Below are positions 43,031-50,910 of a DNA stretch of 51,512 nt, in pieces (the first letter of the stretch is position 1; every line of letters starts with the position of its first letter). The DNA is from Rhodobacterales bacterium 32-66-9 (lineage in GTDB: Bacteria; Pseudomonadota; Alphaproteobacteria; Rhodobacterales; Rhodobacteraceae). Both the position numbers and the translations under genes were made by a program. The stretch covers positions 1 to 51,512 of the forward strand of contig NCDY01000005.1 of the NCBI GenBank assembly GCA_002280405.1. The letters are read 5' to 3'. The notes beneath the pieces are model-generated. The model was not told the DNA's origin, made no database searches, and saw only the letters and a program-made list of their open reading frames with translations.

Positions 43031-45949
43031 TCATATTACGCTCCTGATCCCTGCCGCTGGCGGTTTCCCGCCCAGGAGCCGATCCCGGTGTGGCGAGACG
43101 TCAATGGTGATGACGCCTTTGGTGTTGATATGCTCGTGCGCATTGGGGGCGATGTGCATGATGTGATGATCCGGAAAGGTGTCCGGCATTCGCGCTCGAA
43201 CCTCACCGATCCGGGTCGCGTTCCACGTCATGATAACGTTGGTAAGCAGTGTCAGGCCTGATGATATCGCGGCCATTTGTTCGGGCGTGCGGCCATGCCG
43301 TGCGCCGATCGGCCCGGAATAGATCGCGCGCTGCAGGGTGTGGACCGACTCGCCTTGGCTGAGCAAAGCGTCATTCATCCCACGGAACGCCGGATCGCCG
43401 AGATAAGCGCCTAGGAAGCGGGTCAGTAAAAGCCTGCCGAAGGCATCCCCTGCCTGAAACGCCTCATCGCCCCGCGCGGCGCTGCCAAAGCGGTCCAAAA
43501 CGTAGGTCGCGGAACACCAACCACTCTTGGTCGATGCCGCAATTCGGAGGAGCGGGTCCCATCCCCGAGTGATGGCGCTGGTTGAGACGGTCTCGCTCAC
43601 AATTGGCCGCAGGCTAGCAGGTACATCGAGGCCACGCGGGAGATAGAGCTTGCGCTTGTTCATGCCGGCCAGCCTCGGCGCGAGATCAAACCCCACCAGA
43701 TTGGCCAGCGCCATACCGAAATGTGTGTGGCCATGCGTATCCACCGCGACACGGTGGAGATCGACGGCTTCGTGGCGAAGAGCCCCTTCGATAGCGGCCC
43801 CGGCTTGCCGTCGGTTCAGGACGACGGCCTGGTCATGCAGGATCACCCATTGGTCGAGCACATGGGTGTAGGTTCCGACTGCCGGCGTGCGCCGTCGCGG
43901 ATCATGGCGGGCTGTCCAGAGTCGGCGTGTTGCATCAAGGCTCATCATGTCGGCCGATGCCTGAATTCCGCCTCCCCACAGCCTGGTGACCGGAAGCGTC
44001 CTGAAATGATCAAGCACCAAGCGGTTGGCCGCCGGCAATCGACCATTCGCCTCGATGCGGCGCATCATCTCGCCGACTGCGTCGGCTTCAATATTGAGCG
44101 TCATGCGCGCCATGTCGGCGGCGGTCAGATCTGAGCCCAAGGCGATCAGGGCCGCGTAGAGGATTATGAGTTCATGCTCGCTTGCGGGTGACCTGCCCAA
44201 CAGCGCCCAGCAAAAGCGCGTGGCGGCATCGATGGTGATAAGCAGATCCGGCAATTGGATCTTTCCGACGCCGGCGAACAGCTCGCGGCGAATGGCCTTG
44301 AGCCTTTCGTCTTCGGGAGCCGCCTTGAGTTTTGGAACGACCAACCGATCGTTTTCAATCCGGATATCGCCCCTCGACACCGCCGCATCGATGGCTTTCA
44401 GGGCCATCGCGAGTTCATCCTTGATCCAGCGGATGGTCGCTTCCGGCTTGGCTGGCACGGCGAGGTTTCGCACGAACCGTGCTCGTTCCTTTTGCCATTG
44501 CGCCTTTGGGATCAAGCGGTCCTCAGGGGCACGGTGTTCCAGGCTGTGGTCGACGCTGGCCTGCCCATTGCGCAGCGAGCGTTTGAGCAGCATGAGCGTC
44601 GCCGCCCTATAGCCGCCAAAGGCGGCCTCGCGGTCCGGTTGATCGATGAGGAACGCCCACGTCCGACCGAATGGATTGGCGGTGCCTTCCGGCAATCGCC
44701 CCATTTCCGAAGCCGCCACCCGGTCCAGTGTCGTCAATGCCTGTGCAAGCGGGTGCGTCGACGGCAGGTCCAGGCTGATCGACGAAACCGCGCCCAACAA
44801 CTCACTCGCGCCTCTGCCTGCTGTCGCCAGTTCCCGCCGGACCCGGCCAACCTTCGTGGATTGACCGTGCGCGCCGGCCGGCAGGAACGGTGCCAACATG
44901 GTGCGCATCTGGTCGCGCGCGACGGAAGCGGAGGTATTCTCATCATCGACAAGGCTTGCCAATTGCAAGACCAACGCTTGATGTCGGCGCAGTTCGTCCT
45001 CGACCGCCGCCTCGGCGCGGGTTCGGGCCTGACGCCAGAGATCGGCGATCCGGTAGTCGATCATCCCCAGACCGCCATCCGTGAGACGCAGCAGTTGCAA
45101 GCGCAAAAAACAGGCTATTTCAATGGTCTTTCGCTCACCACGCATCCGCTTGAGCGTCGCAGGCTTGCGGTAGAGCATTGATCTCGCCTGGGCCTTCAAC
45201 ATTCCGGCTGCCAAGCCAAGATGGAGCCTGTCGGCCCCAAGTTTCTTCAGAAAATCGATCTTCGCGATATGGTCGGCGAGGCCTTTGGTTTTACGGGACG
45301 CGGGACTGTCTCGAAGCCATTCCAACCGCGTCTTGCCGTTTGGCATCGTCTCCGACAGCTCAAGCGGCCAGACCTTCGTCTGTTCTGTCCCCACTGCGGC
45401 TACCGCGCCGGCCAAAAGACCGCCATCGTAATGGCGCCGGGCGCCTGATGCAGAACTCCTCAGCCGTCGCGTTGGCAACTGGACGTAGTGGTGATCACGG
45501 AGCCATGCGCGCGCGGCTTGTTCCAACTCGTCCACGAGGAATTTGTCGCCGGCCTCGCGCCGCAGAAAGCCATTCAACGCGCGTTCCCCGTGCTCGGTGA
45601 GGTCGCGCAAACCCAGTGCCTGTTTCGCTGCGTCCTGGTGCTCGAACAGCGTGCGGTGGCGGCGGTAAAGCGCGCGGATTGAGGCAAGCCGGGGCGGTGC
45701 AATCCCAAGCTCGGCACCGAGATGAGCCAGCACTTGCGGCGGAATCATCTCCACGGAATTGAGTGGTGCTCCCGTGAGGCGCAGAAAACCAACCTGTAGC
45801 GCCACGCCCAACCGGTTTAACGGTCGCCGGCGGCGGCGGACGGCTCGCCGATCGACCTCGGAAAGCGAGAAGAAATGCGCGACTTCGGGTTCGGTTAAAT
45901 TCTCCGGAAACCGTTCGCAACCAAGATATTGTCGAAACGGCGCATCCAC
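43031..45949 (-). CDS. tnpA: Tn3-family transposase
   Basis: 972-residue DDE transposase of full Tn3 length. It has an N-terminal DUF4158-type DNA-binding region (RQYLGCERFPENLTEPEVAHFF), a long middle region and a C-terminal catalytic domain. The latter includes ALIALGSDLTAADMARM, SLDATRRLWTARHDPRR, VDTHGHTHFGMALANLVGFD and the terminal SSGLTLLTNVIMTWNATRIG segment. No stop or frameshift is seen, so it may be active. It sits 75 bases from one inverted repeat and about 120 from the other. Absence of a resolvase means cointegrates would need homologous recombination to resolve. Confidence 0.95.
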   Translation of the reverse strand: MDAPFRQYLGCERFPENLTEPEVAHFFSLSEVDRRAVRRRRRPLNRLGVALQVGFLRLTGAPLNSVEMIPPQVLAHLGAELGIAPPRLASIRALYRRHRTLFEHQDAAKQALGLRDLTEHGERALNGFLRREAGDKFLVDELEQAARAWLRDHHYVQLPTRRLRSSASGARRHYDGGLLAGAVAAVGTEQTKVWPLELSETMPNGKTRLEWLRDSPASRKTKGLADHIAKIDFLKKLGADRLHLGLAAGMLKAQARSMLYRKPATLKRMRGERKTIEIACFLRLQLLRLTDGGLGMIDYRIADLWRQARTRAEAAVEDELRRHQALVLQLASLVDDENTSASVARDQMRTMLAPFLPAGAHGQSTKVGRVRRELATAGRGASELLGAVSSISLDLPSTHPLAQALTTLDRVAASEMGRLPEGTANPFGRTWAFLIDQPDREAAFGGYRAATLMLLKRSLRNGQASVDHSLEHRAPEDRLIPKAQWQKERARFVRNLAVPAKPEATIRWIKDELAMALKAIDAAVSRGDIRIENDRLVVPKLKAAPEDERLKAIRRELFAGVGKIQLPDLLITIDAATRFCWALLGRSPASEHELIILYAALIALGSDLTAADMARMTLNIEADAVGEMMRRIEANGRLPAANRLVLDHFRTLPVTRLWGGGIQASADMMSLDATRRLWTARHDPRRRTPAVGTYTHVLDQWVILHDQAVVLNRRQAGAAIEGALRHEAVDLHRVAVDTHGHTHFGMALANLVGFDLAPRLAGMNKRKLYLPRGLDVPASLRPIVSETVSTSAITRGWDPLLRIAASTKSGWCSATYVLDRFGSAARGDEAFQAGDAFGRLLLTRFLGAYLGDPAFRGMNDALLSQGESVHTLQRAIYSGPIGARHGRTPEQMAAISSGLTLLTNVIMTWNATRIGEVRARMPDTFPDHHIMHIAPNAHEHINTKGVITIDVSPHRDRLLGGKPPAAGIRSVI

Positions 45950-46072
45950 GACTCGGCCCTCCCAGGAAAGAGCCTACACACCGCTGGCTGAAGGTCGAGA
46001 AACCTCACCGGTCAACGATATCAATGGGTTGCAATTTTCTTGTGCCTTTTATCGCTATGTTTCAATAGCTTG

Positions 46073-46110
46073 CTTAGCGGCACTTTTTGCATCATGGTTA
46101 CGAGAACCCC
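46073..46110 (-). repeat. Tn3-family 38-bp inverted repeat, right end
   Basis: On the minus strand it starts GGGGTTCTCGT and ends TGCAAAAAGTGCCGCTAAG, the mirror of the left repeat. Confidence 0.92.
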
Positions 46111-46185
46111 GTTATGCGAAAGCTTGTCGTCACCGCAAACGCTCTCCTCAAGGCAGACCGCTGCTGGCAGAAATCTAACGCTTGA
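46111..46185 (+). pseudogene. 3' scrap of an IS110-family transposase
   Basis: Immediately after the Tn3 repeat a frame reads V, then MRKLVVTANALLKADRCWQ, then KSNA and a TGA at 46183-46185. MRKL-x-ANALL-x-D/R is the usual C-terminus of IS110/IS116/IS902 transposases. Everything upstream is missing, so it is a remnant. It differs from the IS3 remnant at the other end of the transposon. Confidence 0.6.
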
Positions 46186-46282
46186 TCATCACGGATACTC
46201 TAGCTTGCAGCGAGGGTGAGCTGGTGAGCATGGCCACAATAGTAAGAGATGTGCCCGGCTCGAACATGCCCAGCACATGGGT

Positions 46283-46807
46283 TCAGCCATCACTGCAAAG
46301 GGCAAGCCTGATGCGGCGCTTATCGGTGTCAACCTGCAGCACGACGACGGCGACTTCCTGGAAATTCGAAACGATCTCACTGAGATCGGCGAAGTGTTTG
46401 CTCCAGTTCATATCAGCAACATGCGCGAGCCCTTCAATGCCGGATTCAAGCTCGACGAAAGCACCGTATTTGGTCACGCCTGTTACTACGCCGCGAACCT
46501 TGCCGCCAATTGGGTACCTGCTGCTTGCACGCTCCCATGGATCGCATTCCAGTTGCTTCATACCGAGCCAGAGGCGGTGAAACTCATTGTCAATTTGAAG
46601 AATCTGGACGCGGACCACGTCGCCGACTTTGACAGCCTCGCCGGGATGCTTGAGCCTCTTGTAGCTCATATTGGTGATATGTAGCAGGCCATCGAGGCCG
46701 CCAAGATCGATGAATGCGCCGTATCGCTTGATGCGTTTCACTACGCCATCGACAATCTGACCTTCGCGCAGGTCATTGATCATATTCGATGGTTGCTTAT
46801 CGCTCAC
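46283..46807 (-). CDS. Two-domain S1 RNA-binding protein (RpsA-like)
   Basis: 174-residue protein with two S1 (OB-fold) repeats: REGQIVDGVVKRIKRYGAFI at about 15-85 and GGKVRGVVTGVTKYGAFVEL at about 100-170. The linker GMKQLECDPWERASSRYPIG is almost that of ribosomal protein S1 between repeats 3 and 4, so the gene looks derived from an internal piece of rpsA. The start is GTG 46807 with a weak ribosome-binding site; ATG 46783 is an alternative. It lies 33 bases downstream of the NsrR-like gene in the same direction and may be co-transcribed. A role in mRNA binding or translation under stress is plausible but not shown. Confidence 0.8.
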   Translation of the reverse strand: MSDKQPSNMINDLREGQIVDGVVKRIKRYGAFIDLGGLDGLLHITNMSYKRLKHPGEAVKVGDVVRVQILQIDNEFHRLWLGMKQLECDPWERASSRYPIGGKVRGVVTGVTKYGAFVELESGIEGLAHVADMNWSKHFADLSEIVSNFQEVAVVVLQVDTDKRRIRLALCSDG

Positions 46808-46840
46808 TGGGTCAAGACCGACGTGCCGGCAAGCCGCCCA

Positions 46841-47269
46841 TCACGATTTGGCTGTCTGATGCAGGAACCGGGAAAAATCAGGTTGACGCGCCAGGACATC
46901 GGCTAGCGTATAGCCATTGAGAACCTCGAGAAAGGCAGCTAGCGCCTCGTCCAGCATGCTGGTCAAACCGCAGGCTGAAGCGATGAGGCATGACGAGCAC
47001 TCCACCAGCTCGAAGTCCTGCTCTGTGTGGCGGATCAAGGCCCCGACATTGATCTGTCCTGGTGGCCTGGCCAGTCGGATACCCCCATGGCGTCCCCGGA
47101 CACTATCCAGGTACCCTGCACTCACCAGATCGCTGACCACCTTCATGAGATGGTTCTGGGAGATGACGTAGGCGCCAGAGATCTCGGCGATTGAGCACAG
47201 ATTTTCCGGTTGCCGTCCCAGATAGAGAAGAACCCTCATGGCGTAGTCCGTGTAGCGCGTCAGGTGCAT
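46841..47269 (-). CDS. nsrR: Rrf2-family regulator, NsrR-like nitric-oxide sensor
   Basis: 142-residue Rrf2 protein. The N-terminal winged helix (MHLTRYTDYAMRVLLYLG, then ISQNHLMKVVSDL and GRHGGIRLA) matches NsrR. Three Cys that could bind an Fe-S cluster are at 91, 94 and 100. Spacing is C-x2-C-x5-C, shorter than C-x4-C-x5-C in E. coli NsrR. It is divergent from a truncated haemoglobin/DUF1971/hmp operon, the classic NsrR target. It would repress these genes until NO damages its cluster. Regulators such as RirA or IscR share the fold; context favours NsrR. Confidence 0.85.
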   Translation of the reverse strand: MHLTRYTDYAMRVLLYLGRQPENLCSIAEISGAYVISQNHLMKVVSDLVSAGYLDSVRGRHGGIRLARPPGQINVGALIRHTEQDFELVECSSCLIASACGLTSMLDEALAAFLEVLNGYTLADVLARQPDFSRFLHQTAKS

Positions 47270-47280
47270 CTGGTTACCTT

Positions 47281-47305
47281 AATGATGTATCTATATTGCA
47301 TGATT
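47281..47305. promoter_or_regulatory. Candidate NsrR operator 1
   Basis: AATGATGTAT and ATTGCATGATT halves form an imperfect AT-rich dyad between the nsrR-like and truncated haemoglobin genes. GATGYAT half-sites are the NsrR signature in proteobacteria. It also overlaps the likely start region of both transcripts. Confidence 0.45.
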
Positions 47306-47318
47306 TCTACAGGCCGTA

Positions 47319-47343
47319 TAGATGCATCGTTAGAGCATGTTTT
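47319..47343. promoter_or_regulatory. Candidate NsrR operator 2
   Basis: TAGATGCATCG and AGAGCATGTTT make a second GATGCAT-type dyad, 13-37 bases before the haemoglobin ATG. A possible promoter, TTGCAT at about 47297 with TATAGAT at 47317, overlaps it. Confidence 0.45.
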
Positions 47344-47355
47344 GGAGTCGCCTCG

Positions 47356-47766
47356 ATGGAACGACTGGATCTGTCCGAAGACGGGTTGGCTACCCTCGTT
47401 GAAGCCTTCTACGCGAGGGTCCGGGCTGATGCCGAGCTGGGCCCGATTTTTGACGATGCCATCGATGATTGGCCCGAACATCTCGAAAAATTGGCCGCGT
47501 TTTGGTCGTCAATCATGCTGACAAGCGGGCGCTACAAAGGGCAGCCCGTGCCTGCCCATATGAAGCATCGCGACCGGATTACCACGGCACTGTTCAGCCG
47601 TTGGCTAAACCTCTGGAAAAGCACCACCGATGATCTGATGTTCCCCGATGCAGCCAAGGCTCTTCAGGCGAAGGCTGAGCGGATTGCTGAAAGCCTGCAA
47701 CTTGCCATGTTCTTTCGGCTCGGCAGGGCGCAAGATACCGTCCAGCCAAAGCCCAAGGCAGCCTGA
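47356..47766 (+). CDS. Group III truncated haemoglobin
   Basis: 136-residue 2-on-2 globin of group III. FYARVRADAELGPIF carries the B10 Tyr19, EHLEKLAAFWSSIML is the CD/E region, PAHMKH holds the candidate proximal His (68 or 71) and FSRWLNLW has the G8 Trp87, as in Campylobacter Ctb. ATG 47356 is used; the frame extends upstream without a start site of its own and would cross the operators. A TTTTGGAG sequence precedes it. First gene of the operon with DUF1971 (2 bases apart) and hmp. Likely binds or converts O2/NO under nitrosative stress. Confidence 0.88.
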   Translation: MERLDLSEDGLATLVEAFYARVRADAELGPIFDDAIDDWPEHLEKLAAFWSSIMLTSGRYKGQPVPAHMKHRDRITTALFSRWLNLWKSTTDDLMFPDAAKALQAKAERIAESLQLAMFFRLGRAQDTVQPKPKAA

Positions 47767-47768
47767 TC

Positions 47769-48041
47769 ATGGCAGAGATCAAGCCTTATCGCTCGACCCC
47801 GATCTTCGATCAGGACACCCTCCCTGCGGCGCTTCGACGTCGCCACGACACGAAGGAAGGCGTGTGGGGAGTGATCCGGGTGCTTGAGGGCGAACTCAGG
47901 CTCATCATTCTCGACCCACCTTCGGAAGGCATTCTGACACCGGACAAGCCGGGATTGGTGCTGCCAAAGCAGCCTCATTTCGTCACCGCGACAGGGACCA
48001 TGAAAATGCAGGTCGATTTCTATGACCAGCCGCCCTTCTGA
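47769..48041 (+). CDS. DUF1971 (TehB-like cupin) protein
   Basis: 90-residue DUF1971 domain protein (PAALRRRHDTKEGVWGVIRV, LRLIIL, FVTATGTMKMQVDFY). These small cupin-like proteins often lie next to haemoglobin or nitrite/NO genes, as here between truncated haemoglobin and hmp. No catalytic residues can be assigned. It starts 2 bases after the haemoglobin stop, so the two are translationally linked. Confidence 0.85.
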   Translation: MAEIKPYRSTPIFDQDTLPAALRRRHDTKEGVWGVIRVLEGELRLIILDPPSEGILTPDKPGLVLPKQPHFVTATGTMKMQVDFYDQPPF

Positions 48042-48083
48042 CCTGTTTTCCCACCTCACAGATCAACCAACCGGAGTTTATGT

Positions 48084-49307
48084 ATGACCCAGCCGCTCAG
48101 TGAGCAGACGATCGCTCTAGTCAAGGCGACCGTTCCGGCGCTCGAAGCCCACGGCCTCGACATCGTTCATGAAATGTATTCGCGGATGTTCAAGAACCCG
48201 GACATCCGGGATCTGTTCAACCAGTCGCATCATGGCGTTTCAGATGCACAGCCGCGCGCGCTGACCGGCGCAATAATGGCCTATGCCAGCAATATCGAGA
48301 ACCTGTCCGCCCTCGCTCCTGCCGTGGAGCGAATTGCCCAGAAGCATGTCGGACTGCAAATCCTTCCAGAGCATTACCCCCATGTTGGCGAAGCGCTTTT
48401 GGGTGCAATCAAGGCCGTTCTGGGCGATGCGGCAACAGACGAAATCCTCGAAGCCTGGGGCGAAGCCTACTGGTTCCTGGCCAACATCCTGATTGCACGC
48501 GAAGACCGCATCTATACCGAGCAACGCGACAGTGGCGGTGGCTGGAATGGCTGGCGGGATTTCCGGATCGAGGAAATCATCGAGGAGAGCAGCGTCATCA
48601 AGTCCTTCATCCTGCGTCCTGCTGATCGTCCTGCTGATGGCAGTCCGGTCATGGAGCACAAGCCCGGGCAGTATCTGACCTTCTGGTTCGAAATCGACGG
48701 CCATCCGCCGGTGAAGCGCAACTATTCGATCTCGTCCGCCCCGAATGGGGCAACGTATCGCATATCTGTCAAGCGTGAGCCGATGGGGCTGGCGTCGGGC
48801 TGGTTGCATGAAAAGGCCGGCACGGGCGCTGTTCTCAAGGTTGCCGCGCCCGCTGGCGAGTTCTTCCTTGCAGATAATGTGGAGCGGCCCATCGTGCTGC
48901 TGTCGGGCGGTGTTGGTCTGACGCCAATGGTTGCCATGCTGGAAGCTCTGGTCGCCCGCGACGTCGATGTCCCGGTGCATTATCTGCACGGCACGCATGA
49001 CCGGGCCACCCATGCCATGCGCGATCATGTACGCCAACTGGCGAGCAAATCCTCGCTGATCCGGGTCGCGGATTTCCACCAGACGCCGCAGGCAGATGAA
49101 GTGGCTGGACGCGATTACGATCATGCCGGGATCATTACCGACGAGTGGCTGATCGCAAACACCCCGGCGGTTGACGCCGATTACTACATCTGCGGACCTC
49201 GTCCGTTTCTTCGCCACGCCGTGTCGGCCCTGTCATTGGCAGGCGTGCGATCGGACCGGATCCATTACGAGTTCTTCGGCCCGGCAGACGAATTGCTCGC
49301 AGCCTGA
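48084..49307 (+). CDS. hmp: Flavohaemoglobin, nitric oxide dioxygenase
   Basis: 407-residue flavohaemoglobin. The globin domain (about 1-140) has B10 Tyr32, E7 Gln56 and proximal His88 (KHVGLQI). The FAD domain has RNYSIS and the NAD domain GGVGLTPM, ending YEFFGPADE. It oxidises NO to nitrate using O2 and NADH. Third gene of the NsrR-controlled operon, 42 bases after the DUF1971 gene. A strong hairpin follows it. Length and motifs are complete. Confidence 0.96.
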   Translation: MTQPLSEQTIALVKATVPALEAHGLDIVHEMYSRMFKNPDIRDLFNQSHHGVSDAQPRALTGAIMAYASNIENLSALAPAVERIAQKHVGLQILPEHYPHVGEALLGAIKAVLGDAATDEILEAWGEAYWFLANILIAREDRIYTEQRDSGGGWNGWRDFRIEEIIEESSVIKSFILRPADRPADGSPVMEHKPGQYLTFWFEIDGHPPVKRNYSISSAPNGATYRISVKREPMGLASGWLHEKAGTGAVLKVAAPAGEFFLADNVERPIVLLSGGVGLTPMVAMLEALVARDVDVPVHYLHGTHDRATHAMRDHVRQLASKSSLIRVADFHQTPQADEVAGRDYDHAGIITDEWLIANTPAVDADYYICGPRPFLRHAVSALSLAGVRSDRIHYEFFGPADELLAA

Positions 49308-49327
49308 AAGCCTACAGCACCAGAATG

Positions 49328-49361
49328 GCAAGCCCGGGTCCGCTCTCGGTCCCGGGCTTGC
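49328..49361 (+). terminator. Hairpin after hmp
   Basis: GCAAGCCCGGG (49328-49338) pairs with CCCGGGCTTGC (49351-49361). After a T-T mismatch, CCG/CGG extends the stem around a CTCT loop. There is no T-run, so termination may be partial. Confidence 0.7.
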
Positions 49362-49439
49362 ATCATCAAGGCCCGTTCCGTTGTAGCCAAAGGCTGGGCT
49401 CGGGCAGCATTTCACATGACTGAAAAAGGATGAACTGGC

Positions 49440-50096
49440 TTGCGACTGTTCAAGCCCATTCTAGCGGGTGTCCGCAGCGGCGACCGACTGCTGGCCTGTT
49501 TTGGCGCATCGTTCAGCATAGCCTTCTCTATACTGGTATGTTCGACGCTGCCGCTTCATGGGTCGGATTTCCCATTGGTCGTCGCGCCTTTGGGAGCGTC
49601 GGCTGTCTTGGTGTTTACCGTCCCGTCCAGTCCGATGGCGCAACCATGGCCAGTCATTGGCGGCAACATCGTTTCAACCATGATCGGCGTCGTGATTTAC
49701 CAGGCAATCCCGAATATGGAGCTTGCCGCCAGCATTGCTGTGGGAGCCGCCATATTGATCATGTCGTTACTGCGTTGCCTGCACCCTCCCGGGGGCGCAT
49801 CAGCTCTGACCGCCGTGATCGGCTCAGACGCAATCCATACCGCGGGATTTGGATTTGCGTTGCTGCCGGTCGGCATCAATTCGGTAACTCTGGTAATGGT
49901 CGGCCTGCTATTTCACAGGCTGACAAGCCATTCCTACCCGCATCGACCCTTACCAGCACCCGATGCAGGCCTGCATCTTGCCGACATTGATGCCGCACTT
50001 GAAGATATGCACGAAATCTTCGACATCAGCCGAGAAGATCTCGATGCGTTGCTTTCCCGCGCAGAGATGCATGCGGCAAAACGAAAGGCAACATGA
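49440..50096 (+). CDS. HPP family integral membrane protein
   Basis: 218-residue membrane protein with four or five hydrophobic segments and the family signature LRCLHPPGGASALTAVIG. The C-terminal about 45 residues are soluble and acidic (HLADIDAALEDMHEIFDISR). The start is TTG 49440, 10 bases after AAGGA; no ATG lies nearby in frame. HPP proteins are associated with nitrite or nitrogen-oxide metabolism in cyanobacteria and proteobacteria, consistent with the hmp neighbourhood. Transport activity is inferred only. Confidence 0.85.
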   Translation: MRLFKPILAGVRSGDRLLACFGASFSIAFSILVCSTLPLHGSDFPLVVAPLGASAVLVFTVPSSPMAQPWPVIGGNIVSTMIGVVIYQAIPNMELAASIAVGAAILIMSLLRCLHPPGGASALTAVIGSDAIHTAGFGFALLPVGINSVTLVMVGLLFHRLTSHSYPHRPLPAPDAGLHLADIDAALEDMHEIFDISREDLDALLSRAEMHAAKRKAT

Positions 50097-50222
50097 CAAG
50101 TGCCCTTCGACAGATGTTTCGCACCCTAATTCGCTGCAACCTTGATCCTGCCATAACCCGGATGCCCTTCGTAACGGCCTTTCATTTTTGTCCTTACGAT
50201 TGGTTGGATCTGGGAAAGACCC

Positions 50223-50508
50223 TACCTGCTGCTGAAACTCACGGCGTTGTTTTGGGCGGGGACACTCAATCGTAGGGCGAGGCGCACGCGATTTAATCCC
50301 GCCCGTCGCACTCGCTTTCTGACGCTGGAGTCTGGCGTTGCTCCTGCTGTTGCCATTTGCCTGGCCATATCTGCGACGTGATATGGCCCGCCTCAAAGAG
50401 GCATGGAAACCGGTGCTCGTGCTGGGCACGCTCGGCATCGGCGCTTTCAACACCCCTCTTTACACTGGGCTGCTGACCACGACCGCAGTCAACGGTCTGC
50501 TTCTGCAG
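50223..50508 (+). pseudogene. Decayed EamA/DMT-family transporter fragment
   Basis: Reads as the N-terminal part of an EamA permease: YLLLKLTALFWAG, then after a +1 frameshift near 50265 IVGRGARDLIPPVALAF. A TGA at 50320-50322 stands where the family has Trp (AFWRW), followed by RWSLALLLLLPFAWPYLRRD to TTTAVNGLLLQ. It stops at a CTGCAG (50503-50508) and continues straight into a GlsB-like protein. Frameshift, nonsense codon and truncation show it is dead. Confidence 0.75.
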
Positions 50509-50784
50509 GAAGAGAAAACGTGTTGGATCATAGCACTGATCGTGGGCGGTATCGCCGGCTGGCTGGCCAGGCTGGTAATGAACCGCGATGCCTCGATAGG
50601 CATTTTCTGGAATATCGTTGTGGTCTGCATCGGCTCGCCGATCGGCAACGCGGTTGCCGGGCCACTGCTCGGCATCAGCGGCAGTATACAGGAGTTTTCG
50701 CTCACCGGACTGATCATCGCCTTCGTGGGCGCCGTGATCCTGCTCGGGAACGTCAACATCGTGCAGCGCAGAAATTTTCGCTGA
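50338..50784 (+). CDS. EamA fragment fused to GlsB/YeaQ-like membrane protein
   Basis: 148-codon frame starting at TTG 50338. The first 57 residues are the EamA remnant. From EEKTCWIIALIVGGIAGWLA onward it is a GlsB/YeaQ/YmgE (transglycosylase-associated) stress membrane protein with three hydrophobic segments (GIFWNIVVVCIG, GAVILLGNVNIVQRR). No ATG, GTG or TTG in frame precedes the GlsB part closely, so its native start has been lost. If expressed it would be a chimeric membrane protein. A hairpin follows the stop. Confidence 0.65.
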   Translation: MLLLLPFAWPYLRRDMARLKEAWKPVLVLGTLGIGAFNTPLYTGLLTTTAVNGLLLQEEKTCWIIALIVGGIAGWLARLVMNRDASIGIFWNIVVVCIGSPIGNAVAGPLLGISGSIQEFSLTGLIIAFVGAVILLGNVNIVQRRNFR

Positions 50785-50795
50785 GCCAGGCGAAC

Positions 50796-50822
50796 GTTCG
50801 GGTGGGGTCACCCCACCCGAAC
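50796..50822. terminator. Perfect 13-bp palindrome after the GlsB-like gene
   Basis: GTTCGGGTGGGGT and its reverse complement flank one central C. A 12-bp stem with a 3-base loop would form 11 bases after the stop. No T-run follows, so it could be a terminator or a protein-binding site. Confidence 0.6.
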
Positions 50823-50910
50823 ATCGGTTGCAGTTTCGGCTTCGCATGAAGGCCTTCGGTTGCGCTTGTGGGGGGCAATGACGGTGTTTGGCAATGCGCC
50901 GTTATCGATA

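Larger units (their letters stand above)
42918..46110 (-). mobile_element. Minimal Tn3-family element with tnpA only
   Basis: 3193-bp element bounded by 38-bp inverted repeats that begin GGGG and end TAAG, as canonical in Tn3. It holds a transposase gene and nothing else: no resolvase, res site or passenger genes can be seen. This resembles the plan of IS1071, which also has only tnpA and is often beside catabolic genes, but IS1071 has 110-bp repeats. The bases adjoining the ends (TTCCA left, GTTAT right) are not a 5-bp duplication, so this is not a simple insertion. Confidence 0.9.

Noticed and set aside
42913..46115. Target-site duplication of the Tn3 element
   Set aside because: The flanking 5-mers TTCCA and GTTAT differ, so no duplication exists in this sequence.
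50338..50784. Treating the EamA/GlsB frame as an ordinary gene
   Set aside because: The two halves belong to unrelated families and the first half continues a disrupted gene upstream.
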